Shown: one piece after another, positions 1 to 6,182 of the stretch | Position numbering within the stretch: position 1 is the first letter of the stretch | Layout: each line of letters opens with the position of its first letter | Assembly: GCA_027296385.1 (NCBI GenBank) | Contig: JAPUJD010000161.1 | Span: 1-6,182 of the forward strand | From: Acidobacteriota bacterium | GTDB taxonomy: Bacteria > Acidobacteriota > Thermoanaerobaculia > Multivoradales > JAHEKO01 | Direction of reading: 5' to 3' | Length of the DNA: 6,182 nt | Translations under genes and position numbers: made by a program | The notes under the pieces: generated by a model | The model's database searches: none | Told to the model about the DNA's origin: nothing | What the model saw: only the letters and a program-made list of their open reading frames with translations

Positions 1-155
1 TTGGCGGCGCCGAAGACGATGCCGAACAAGATGCCGGCGAGCACTGCCTTGAAGGTGAACTCCGGCTGGATCTCGGCGGCGGGAACGAACGGCTCGTACC
101 TCCCGCCCGCGGGAATCGGTTCGTACGCCTGGCGGCTGAGGCCCTTCTTGTCCAC
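1..155 (-). CDS. OPT-family oligopeptide transporter, N-terminal part (cut by left edge)
   Basis: This is the first 51 codons of an inner-membrane transporter of the OPT (oligopeptide transporter) family, which imports short peptides, or metal chelates in some members, by cation symport. Read on the minus strand from GTG at 155-153, the protein has the typical OPT N-terminus: a short cytoplasmic lead with AYEPIP, then GGRYEPFVPA, then PEFTFKAVLAG, running into a Gly-rich first membrane segment (ILFGIVFGAA) just where the window ends. In bacterial relatives this leads into a FGAANAYLGL-like stretch. GTG-155 is chosen because GGGAGGG at 170-164 sits 8 bases upstream. An in-frame GTG at 161 would overlap the protease stop by four bases (GTGA) but leaves only 2 bases after the Shine-Dalgarno. 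The tight junction implies cotranscription with the protease. Family assignment rests on the N-terminal motif only; substrate is unknown. Confidence 0.85.
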   Translation of the reverse strand, partial: MDKKGLSRQAYEPIPAGGRYEPFVPAAEIQPEFTFKAVLAGILFGIVFGAA

Positions 156-157
156 GC

Positions 158-2647
158 TCACATCCCTCCCATCGGCAGCCAAGAACAGCTCGACAGTGCC
201 GGCGAGCCCCCGATCGGATCGCCAGGCGGCGGGCTCGGAGCGGCGGACGCCGTCTCTTCGACCTCGAGGCTCCGTTCCAGCCAGCGTACGGCAGCACGGC
301 CCAGGTAGCCCTCGGCGGGTAGGTCGGTCAACGCTTTCTCGGCGGCGGCGCGCACCCAGACCGAGGCCTGCTCCTCTCCTGCCAGTTGCACCAGGCCGCG
401 GACCACGACCTCCTGGATCGCGGCGGCGATTGGCACCAGAGCGGGCTCGCCGGGTGCGAACGCGGAATCGACCACCGCCGTCAGGATCTCGTCGACAGCC
501 GGTTGATCGCTATGGCGGCTGGCGAGCTCGGCGACGCGATTCAATCGCTGCGGTTGCAACAGGCTCGAGACCACCATCTGGGCTGCAGTCGCAGCCGCCG
601 CCACCGGATCGAAAACCGGAGCCGTGCGCCCGTCGAAGAGCTCGCGGTTGCTTTCCATGTCCACCACCCGCGGGTGCATGACCGACAGCACGTTGGCCGG
701 CAAAGCCAGAGTCTCCGGCGTCATCGCCTGAAGGATCACGGCGAGAGCTCGGCGCTGCCGAGCCGGGGCGATCGGGCGGGGCAGCGGTTGCGCGTCACCG
801 CGCAGCTTGTAACGGTAGTCGACGCCGCCGCTCAACTTGGCCGTCACGGCGAGCTGGTAGCGATGGTGGAAGTAGAGCGGGGCCAGCACCTCCTCGAGCA
901 GGGCCAGAGGTCGCCCGGGGGCGAGGTTGCGCTCGCCGAAGTTGGCGAGGCCGATCGCCCGCACCGCCAGCACCTCTTCGAGTGCCGCCACGGGGTCTGC
1001 GCCGTTGTCCCACAGGCCGGCGCGCGGATGCGCGGCGCCGGGTGGCCGGGCATCTGAGTCGCTGAGGAAGATCAGGCCTTCGGCAACCCCGCGCTCGGCG
1101 ATCACGGCCAGTGCGGCGGCCTGATCGACACCGGGCGGGAACTCCCGATAGGCGTAGTCGGTCGAGTGCACATCCCACGCCCCGGCACCGACGGCGTAGG
1201 CCTGCGACAAATCGAGCTCACCGTCCTCCCCCACCCGCACCCAGGGTGCCGGGTAGTCCATGACCGACTCGCGGCCATAGGTGCTGGCGGCGAAGTTGTG
1301 GTTAAAGCCCAGAGTGTGCCCGACCTCGTGGGCGGCGAGCTGCCGGATCCGAGCGAGAGCGAGCTCGATCGGGTCGTCGGCCGCCCCGCTGCCCGTGTGC
1401 TCCGTGCCGATGAGCCCTTCGAACAGCAGGATGTCCTGGCGAATCCGCAGCGAGCCGAGCGATACGTGCCCCTTGATCATCTCGCCGGTCCGGGGATCCA
1501 CCACCCCACCGCCGTAGGACCAGCCGCGGGTCGAGCGGTGCACCCACTGGATGACGTTGTAGCGCACGTCGAGCGGGTGTGCGTCGGCGGGCAGTAGCTC
1601 GACCCGATAAGCATCCTCGAAACCCGCCGCCTCGAATGCCGCCGCCCACCAGAGCGCCCCGTCGACGAGGGCCGAGCGAATCGGCTCTGGCGTGCCCGGG
1701 TCGACGTAGTAGACGATCGGCTCCTTGGCCGGCGAGGACTGCGCTGTCGGATCGGTGCGCTCGAGCCGGTGGCGGACGATCCACTGACGTCGCAGCGGCT
1801 CGGTCAACGGTGCCGCGTAGTCGAGGAACGAGATGGCGAAGGAGCCCGCCCGGGGGTCGAAGGGCCGCGGCTCGTAGCCGTCATCGGGCAGGCGGACCAG
1901 CGAGTGGTGCTGGGTCAAGGTGACAGCCTCGGGCGTGGGTACGGTGCGGCGCACGAAATCCCCTTCCGGCTCGCCCTCCCAGGTCAACAGGGCCTCGAAC
2001 TCGAGGTTGTCCGGGAAGGCCAGGCAGGCGTCGAGGTCGATGACGCTGCGCTCGTCGTCCAAGCGGTAGGTCCCTTGGCCGGTCTGGGAGAGGCGCTGCG
2101 CGACCCCGTGAGCGTCACGCAGGAGAAACGAGCTGATGTCCACGAGGGAGCGGCCGCCGGGTTCGACGACCTCGGCCTCGCCGGCCCAGAGGACCGAGGT
2201 GGCGAAGGCCTGTCGCGTAGCCTTGGCTTCGGCCTCGTCGCCGGTTAGCGCCCGATAGCCCAAGTTCGGCTGCTCGAAGAGGACCCGTTTGCCGATCCGG
2301 CGGATCTCCAGCACCCTGCCCTCCCCGAGTTGACCGCGATCGAGGCCGATGGGGTTCGACCCCAAGCCGGTGGTCAACCCCTCGATGTACAGATAGCTGC
2401 CGATCCGGCCTTCGGTATCGGGCGCCGGCAGGGCGAGCAGCACGCGGCCGGTAGCAGAGTCCGAGTAGAAGTCGAGCAACCCCTGGTGGCCGGACATGCC
2501 CTCTACGACCGCCGCCAGCTCGCTCGGTCCACCCTCCCCCGTCGCTTCTCGGGTCGAGACTGGACGGGCCTCGCTAGCGACCACGGAGCAGCCCAGGCAG
2601 GCGATGAGTCCAAGCGATGCGAGCCTCTGTAGTGCTCGAGTATTCAT
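158..2647 (-). CDS. Exported zinc-dependent metalloprotease (DUF5117/DUF4953 type), probable lipoprotein
   Basis: Predicted secreted zinc endopeptidase of 829 residues, a normal length for this family. Residues 4-17 form a short signal peptide (Arg4, then a Leu/Ala/Ile core) ending in a lipobox, LIAC, with Cys17 as the likely lipidated residue; export by signal peptidase I further on is the alternative. A DUF5117-like beta-rich region covers about 60-260. The catalytic DUF4953-like part (about 310-620) has a metzincin-type site, HEVGHTLGFNH: His440, Glu441 (general base), His444, Gly447 and His450, followed by a Met-turn, SVMDYP, with Met463. The C-terminal 200 residues are mostly helical, ending in a Pro/Ala/Ser-rich tail. 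ATG-2647 is preferred over an in-frame TTG at 2680 because it places the signal peptide at the N-terminus and GAGGAAAGAAG lies just upstream, although that spacing is loose. All zinc ligands are present, so an active enzyme is expected. Its substrate is unknown; the adjoining OPT gene suggests a role in peptide nutrition (inference). Confidence 0.88.
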   Translation of the reverse strand: MNTRALQRLASLGLIACLGCSVVASEARPVSTREATGEGGPSELAAVVEGMSGHQGLLDFYSDSATGRVLLALPAPDTEGRIGSYLYIEGLTTGLGSNPIGLDRGQLGEGRVLEIRRIGKRVLFEQPNLGYRALTGDEAEAKATRQAFATSVLWAGEAEVVEPGGRSLVDISSFLLRDAHGVAQRLSQTGQGTYRLDDERSVIDLDACLAFPDNLEFEALLTWEGEPEGDFVRRTVPTPEAVTLTQHHSLVRLPDDGYEPRPFDPRAGSFAISFLDYAAPLTEPLRRQWIVRHRLERTDPTAQSSPAKEPIVYYVDPGTPEPIRSALVDGALWWAAAFEAAGFEDAYRVELLPADAHPLDVRYNVIQWVHRSTRGWSYGGGVVDPRTGEMIKGHVSLGSLRIRQDILLFEGLIGTEHTGSGAADDPIELALARIRQLAAHEVGHTLGFNHNFAASTYGRESVMDYPAPWVRVGEDGELDLSQAYAVGAGAWDVHSTDYAYREFPPGVDQAAALAVIAERGVAEGLIFLSDSDARPPGAAHPRAGLWDNGADPVAALEEVLAVRAIGLANFGERNLAPGRPLALLEEVLAPLYFHHRYQLAVTAKLSGGVDYRYKLRGDAQPLPRPIAPARQRRALAVILQAMTPETLALPANVLSVMHPRVVDMESNRELFDGRTAPVFDPVAAAATAAQMVVSSLLQPQRLNRVAELASRHSDQPAVDEILTAVVDSAFAPGEPALVPIAAAIQEVVVRGLVQLAGEEQASVWVRAAAEKALTDLPAEGYLGRAAVRWLERSLEVEETASAAPSPPPGDPIGGSPALSSCSWLPMGGM
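164..170 (-). promoter_or_regulatory. Ribosome binding site of the OPT transporter gene
   Basis: GGGAGGG on the minus strand lies inside the last codons of the protease gene, 8 bases before GTG-155 and only 2 bases before the alternative GTG-161. The spacing decides for GTG-155. Because ribosomes finishing the protease pass directly over this site, translational coupling is likely (inference). Confidence 0.6.
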
Positions 2648-2760
2648 GACCGGTGAGCTTCTTTCCTCTAGGCCGCTCAAGGGCGGTCGCGACGCGACCT
2701 CACCTTCAGCCTGACAGCGGAATCAACCATGAGACGCCGGCCGATCCTACCGCACGCTCC
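2648..2760 (-). other. Intergenic leader between kinase and protease
   Basis: This 113-base gap separates the kinase stop from the protease start. It contains a perfect inverted repeat (2685-2699) and a weaker one (2673-2686) that overlaps it. I see no T-run that would make an intrinsic terminator for the kinase. I also see no convincing -35/-10 pair: TAGGAT near the kinase stop matches the -10 consensus at 4 of 6 positions but has no partner. Read-through from the kinase and a separate protease promoter both remain possible. Confidence 0.4.
2685..2699. repeat. Perfect 15-base inverted repeat in the protease leader
   Basis: GGTCGCG-A-CGCGACC on the plus strand has 7-base arms around a single central base; as RNA it would be a 6-base-pair stem with a 3-base loop. 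It lies 38-52 bases upstream of the protease ATG. It could be a binding site for a dimeric regulator or a leader hairpin. With no following T-run it is not a standard terminator. Short GC-rich palindromes also arise by chance in DNA of this composition. Confidence 0.45.
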
Positions 2761-5580
2761 TCATGCGGATTCGGTCAGAGGCAGGGTCACTCGCACTGCC
2801 AGACCGCCTGCCTGCCGATTGCGGGCGTGGATCTCGCCGCCGTGCTCCTCGACGATGCGGCGCGCGATAGGTAGGCCCAGTCCGGTACCGCTGTCGTGGG
2901 TCGAGAAATAGGGATCGAAGATCTTCCCGAGCTCGGCGCTGGCGACGCCGGGCCCGGTGTCGCTGACTGTAATCGTCGCGCCGTCCTCTCCCCGGCGAAC
3001 TGACACGCTGACCGCGCCGCCCCCGCTGACCGCTCGCAGCGCGTTCTCGATCAGGTTGCGCAGCGCGCGCATGAGGAGCCGCCCGTCGAATGCAGTGATC
3101 ACTGGGTCCTCCTCCTCGAAGCTGACGGTCACCCCGTCGGGCTGGACTACTTCGTAGCCGGCGACGAGCTCGCGGACGCGAGCGCCCAGGTCGCCCACCT
3201 CGGGCTCGATCGACAGGGCCCGGCTGTAGGTCGAGAACTCGATGGAGATGACGCGCAGCTCCTCGACATGTTCGAGAATGTTGTCGATGCATTGGTCGAA
3301 CACGCGATCGAAACCGGCTGGGTCACGCTCGCGCAGCGAGCGCATATGCTCGGCCGACAGTCGGATCGGGGTCAGGGGATTCTTGATCTCGTGGGCGATG
3401 ATGCGGGCCATCTCGGCCCACGCCTCGAGCCGCTGCCCGCGCACCACCGCGGTCACGTCCTCGACGACTACGAGAGCCTTCGGCTCGCCCTCACCGGGAA
3501 TCGGCACCCAGACCAGGGACCACTCCCGGGTCTCATCCTCGTCCCCAGTCGGCAGGCGGACAGCCTGCGGCTCACCCAGCTTCTCCGAGCGCCGCAGCCC
3601 GTCGAGCACCTTGCCGGGGTTCTCTCCCTCCGCGAAGGCGCTCTCCAGGGTCGCGCCGATGGTCGTGCCGAGCAAGTCTCGGGCGGTCTCGTTGTGCATC
3701 AATACCCGATGATCGGCATCGATCGACACGACGGCGGCGGTGATGTTGTCGACCATGCGCTCGATCACGCGCTTCTCCTGCACCAGCTTACGACGACCGT
3801 CGGCGATGCGCTCTGCCATGCGATCGATCGCGTCGACGAGCGTCGCTAGCTCGCGCTCCTTGGGCTCGAGATCGAGGCTCTCCGCGCCGGCCGCGATGCG
3901 CTGGGTGCCCTCGACCAACTCTTCCAAGGGCGTCGTGAAATTGGCCGCCAAGCGCGCTCCGAGAGCCACCAGCAGCAGCACCAGCAACGTCGTACCGAGC
4001 ACCAGGGGGTGGCGGATGGCCTCGATTTCCGCGGCGACTGCGACCTCCTGCGCGAGCAGCGGTATCGAGAGCAGAAAATCGGCTCTCTGTGGGTCCTGCC
4101 CCGGGACGGTGAGACGACCGTAGAGCTCGGTGTAGCGCGTCGGCCCAGTGCGATGCACACGCGAGGCCGAGCGCTGGCCGCGCAAACGCAGCCCGGCGTA
4201 AACCTCGCCGGGAATTCGCTTCGGCAAGAAACCAGCGCCGAACAGTTCCTGCTGACTCGAGGCGCTGAGGAGCCCGCTCGTGGCCCAGTAGAGATGGATC
4301 TCGTGGTCGAGCACCTGGGCGAGCCAGCCCATCAGATCGTCGTCGAAGATCGTATTCAGGCTCGTGCCCGCATCCGGTGTCGTGGCGTACTCCCCGAGGA
4401 CGCGCTGGGCCGCCGTCATCGCGCGCCGCGCCTTGGTCAGCTGCTCGTTCTCGATGCGATCGGTCAGCATTCGCAAAACCAGCACGTTGACCAACACCGC
4501 CGGCACCAGGACGAGCAGCGAGAAGAGGAGCACCAAGCGCCGGGAGTAGGAATGCCACAAGTCCGACGCCCGCTCGCGGAAGTCCCGTCGCGAGAGCCCG
4601 AGCGCGAAGACCGCCAGCAGCCCGATAGCAAGCGGCCACAAGGTGCCGATCGCTTCGGTGCCGACGCGCTCGAAGGCAGAGATCGGGCCGAGACGAGCCA
4701 GAAACAGCGCGCGCCACCCCTCCGCTTCCGCCGCGGTCCAAACCCAGGAAGGGCCGTCGGGAGTGACAATTCGGCCGCCGCCCCGGGCAATCACCTCCGC
4801 CGGCAGCTCCGGCGCTTCGGACCAGGGGGTGATCCTCACCTGCCGTGGGCTCGAGTAGTGAGCGTACGACGCCGGGCGGACCTGGTCCTGGACCGCGCCG
4901 CGCCCGCTCGGTCCGCCCTGCAGAAGGTCACCCTCCACATCGTCGAGGCGCTTGGCGGCCAAGCGGAAACCAGGCCGCACCAACAGCCAGTACTCGATCT
5001 CGCCCCAGGGTCGCTGATCGAGCACCACGGCAGCGACTTCGTTGATCAGGGTGTAGTCCCACACAGGCCGATCGAATGGCCGCTCCCGAGACTGCACCTG
5101 GGGTCGGCCCGAGCCGTCGAGCGGGACGCCAAACGAGAACGTCAGCCGAGTGCCGTCGTCACCCCGGAGAGACACGGCGGACACGGCCCTGCCGCGCGCC
5201 AGTGGCGAGCGCTGCCAGAGCTCGAAAGCGAGGTCGCTCGGCTCCAGTTGCCGGATGTCGCCGGCCGCGAGATCGGCCAGATCGAGGCCGTCGAAGTGCA
5301 GCTCGAGCTCTTCTCGCAGCGCCATCGTTTCCTCGGAGCTCGGAGGCGCCAGGGCGCGGAGAGTGGGGCCGGCCAGCTGCTCCCGCAGCTGGGAGCGATA
5401 GGAGATCTCGTTCGCGGTGCCGGCACAAAGCGCCGCCAGGAAAGCCACGCCGGCCAGTCGCAGCGGCCGGCCCCGGAGGTCATAGGCAGCGAGCCCTACG
5501 CCCAGAAACGTGCCGCCAACCAGGAGCAGCACCGCGCCGATTGCCGGCCAATCCACCGCCATGGCTGCGCTGCCTACCAC
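2761..5580 (-). CDS. NtrY-like sensor histidine kinase with extended N-terminus
   Basis: Membrane sensor kinase of 939 residues, expected to autophosphorylate and pass phosphate to an NtrX-type response regulator. Visible order: membrane segments near 13-33 and 40-56; an external domain (about 60-305); membrane segments near 309-329 and 348-371; a second external stretch (about 372-520); a membrane segment near 524-546; HAMP (about 546-600, Pro551); PAS (about 606-715); HisKA with AHEIKNPLTPIRLSAEHM (His730; Glu731 and Asn734 of the phosphatase motif); and HATPase_c with N box (Asn842, Asn846), DTGPG (Asp874), FDPYFST and GTGLGL (898-903). The H-box wording is the NtrY signature. From about residue 305 the layout matches NtrY; the first external domain is extra. 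All catalytic boxes are intact. The start is uncertain: GTG-5580 and ATG-5562 both lack a good Shine-Dalgarno, and the frame stays open upstream to a TGA at 5658-5656. No response regulator gene adjoins it here. Confidence 0.88.
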   Translation of the reverse strand: MVGSAAMAVDWPAIGAVLLLVGGTFLGVGLAAYDLRGRPLRLAGVAFLAALCAGTANEISYRSQLREQLAGPTLRALAPPSSEETMALREELELHFDGLDLADLAAGDIRQLEPSDLAFELWQRSPLARGRAVSAVSLRGDDGTRLTFSFGVPLDGSGRPQVQSRERPFDRPVWDYTLINEVAAVVLDQRPWGEIEYWLLVRPGFRLAAKRLDDVEGDLLQGGPSGRGAVQDQVRPASYAHYSSPRQVRITPWSEAPELPAEVIARGGGRIVTPDGPSWVWTAAEAEGWRALFLARLGPISAFERVGTEAIGTLWPLAIGLLAVFALGLSRRDFRERASDLWHSYSRRLVLLFSLLVLVPAVLVNVLVLRMLTDRIENEQLTKARRAMTAAQRVLGEYATTPDAGTSLNTIFDDDLMGWLAQVLDHEIHLYWATSGLLSASSQQELFGAGFLPKRIPGEVYAGLRLRGQRSASRVHRTGPTRYTELYGRLTVPGQDPQRADFLLSIPLLAQEVAVAAEIEAIRHPLVLGTTLLVLLLVALGARLAANFTTPLEELVEGTQRIAAGAESLDLEPKERELATLVDAIDRMAERIADGRRKLVQEKRVIERMVDNITAAVVSIDADHRVLMHNETARDLLGTTIGATLESAFAEGENPGKVLDGLRRSEKLGEPQAVRLPTGDEDETREWSLVWVPIPGEGEPKALVVVEDVTAVVRGQRLEAWAEMARIIAHEIKNPLTPIRLSAEHMRSLRERDPAGFDRVFDQCIDNILEHVEELRVISIEFSTYSRALSIEPEVGDLGARVRELVAGYEVVQPDGVTVSFEEEDPVITAFDGRLLMRALRNLIENALRAVSGGGAVSVSVRRGEDGATITVSDTGPGVASAELGKIFDPYFSTHDSGTGLGLPIARRIVEEHGGEIHARNRQAGGLAVRVTLPLTESA

Positions 5581-5618
5581 CAGGGCACCGAGCCAAATCG
5601 TCCGCCAACCGCGACCAC
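5574..5618 (-). CDS. Possible 14-residue leader ORF before the kinase
   Basis: The best Shine-Dalgarno in the gap, AGGAGAGG at 5632-5625, lies 6 bases before a GTG at 5618 that is out of frame with the kinase. That frame runs 14 codons (ends PWW) and stops at a TAG (5576-5574) overlapping the second codon of the GTG-5580 kinase start. It could be a leader whose translation delivers ribosomes to the kinase start. It could equally be a chance reading frame, or a sign that the sequence here carries an indel. No homology is recognised. Confidence 0.2.
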   Translation of the reverse strand: MVAVGGRFGSVPWW

Positions 5619-5655
5619 GGCCGACCTCTCCTGCGCCCGCGATCAGACAGCCGAG

Positions 5656-6182
5656 TCAGCTCAGGCTGCACAGAAAGAGGGCCGTGCGCGCAACCCAGGC
5701 GGTGCCGGAGATGACGAAATGCGCGGCCAGGTCGATCAGCTCCGTCCGCTGTAGAGCCCAGGCTACGGCAAGGAGCAACGCGGCACCGAGCAGACCGCGC
5801 CACGGCGCCCACGGGACCGCGGTGCGCCGGCGGGCCAAGGCCAGGGAAGCGAAGGCGGCGGCGACGGCCAGCGCCAGGCCGACGATCAACCCGACAGGCG
5901 CGAGCGCAGCCCAGGCCCAGAGCGCGACTGCGGCGGCGGCCAGCAGGCCGGTCAGCCAGCGCAGCCGGCTGCGGAAGGCCGTAGCGGCCAGCAGCAGCCA
6001 GGCACCGGCGAACGTCAGGGGATCGCTCCACCAACGTCCAGCCGGAGGCCCGTCGGGACTCGTCACCAGCTCGGCTTCGTCGATCAGCAACGTCGGGCTA
6101 TCGGCTAGGTCGATCGCCGCCCGCCCCCCCGGCGCCACGGTCCCGGGCGGAGCCAGGCCCCACCGGGTCTCGAGGTGAGCGC
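5656..6182 (-). CDS. Multi-membrane-segment protein of unknown function, C-terminal part (cut by right edge)
   Basis: The frame is open to the right edge, so the true start lies outside the window; an internal GTG at 6138 lacks special support. The visible 175 residues begin with a soluble segment (about 55 residues, with GLAPPG and LLIDEAELV), then about five hydrophobic stretches: DPLTFAGAWLLLAATAF, LTGLLAAAAVALWAWAAL, GLIVGLALAVAAAFASLAL, GLLGAALLLAVAWAL and a final one in ISGTAWVARTALFLCSLS. I do not recognise the family. The alternation of a soluble domain and membrane segments would suit the sensory N-terminus of a large kinase. It is in the same frame as the kinase that follows, and the last hydrophobic stretch appears to run on past the TGA, so this may be the front half of one split protein. 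If it is a gene in its own right, it is an integral membrane protein cotranscribed with the kinase. Confidence 0.6.
   Translation of the reverse strand, partial: AHLETRWGLAPPGTVAPGGRAAIDLADSPTLLIDEAELVTSPDGPPAGRWWSDPLTFAGAWLLLAATAFRSRLRWLTGLLAAAAVALWAWAALAPVGLIVGLALAVAAAFASLALARRRTAVPWAPWRGLLGAALLLAVAWALQRTELIDLAAHFVISGTAWVARTALFLCSLS

Noticed and set aside
1..681. A 226-codon open frame on the plus strand at the left edge
   Set aside because: It overlaps the OPT N-terminus and the protease C-terminus on the other strand, and its translation is low-complexity Arg/Pro/Ser sequence typical of a shadow frame.
386..2248. Plus-strand open frames antisense to the protease (386-1057, 1166-1597, 1769-2248)
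   Set aside because: The protease has a full zinc site, Met-turn and lipoprotein signal on the minus strand; these antisense frames are interrupted and show no domain.
2648..2680. An 11-residue N-terminal extension of the protease starting at TTG-2680
   Set aside because: It would put charged residues ahead of the signal peptide, and no Shine-Dalgarno precedes the TTG. ATG-2647 gives a standard lipoprotein signal.
2685..2699. The palindrome as an intrinsic terminator of the kinase gene
   Set aside because: There is no T-run after the stem on either strand.
4009..5754. A 581-codon open frame on the plus strand, antisense to the kinase
   Set aside because: It mirrors the kinase gene in high-GC DNA, where stops are rare on the opposite strand. 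Its translation is rich in Arg, Gln and Pro with no recognisable domain, while the kinase has all its catalytic boxes.
6124..6130. A run of seven C (G on the coding strand) as a possible phase-variable tract or indel error
   Set aside because: The frame is open and looks sensible on both sides of the run, and seven bases is not remarkable in DNA this GC-rich. Too little sequence lies beyond it to judge.

Overview
The window is high-GC bacterial DNA read entirely from the minus strand. In transcription order (right to left) it holds the 3' part of a multi-membrane-segment protein of unknown function, a long NtrY-like sensor histidine kinase, a predicted exported zinc metalloprotease of the DUF5117/DUF4953 group, and the first 51 codons of an OPT-family oligopeptide transporter. 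The gene families and base composition fit an Acidobacteriota-type organism or another soil or sediment heterotroph such as Gemmatimonadota. This is an inference from family content; there is no marker gene to settle it.

Layout: positions 5656-6182 are the end of the membrane protein, whose start lies beyond the right edge. A 75-base gap (5581-5655) leads to the kinase (2761-5580). A 113-base gap (2648-2760) holds a perfect 15-base inverted repeat and leads to the protease (158-2647). The protease stop codon lies only 2 bases before the most likely transporter start at 155, and its last codons contain that start's ribosome binding site, so the two genes are very probably cotranscribed and may be translationally coupled.

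Working model (inference): the exported, probably lipid-anchored protease cuts proteins outside the cytoplasm, and the OPT transporter brings the resulting peptides in. The kinase may sense envelope or nutrient state. No response regulator gene is visible, so its target is unknown.

The oddest feature is at 5656-5658. The membrane protein and the kinase share one reading frame, separated by a single TGA. The frame stays open and hydrophobic on both sides of it, so the two may once have been, or may still be, one large sensor protein split by a nonsense change. The rest of the window looks like ordinary chromosomal gene content. I saw no mobile element, tRNA, rRNA, CRISPR array or prophage gene.
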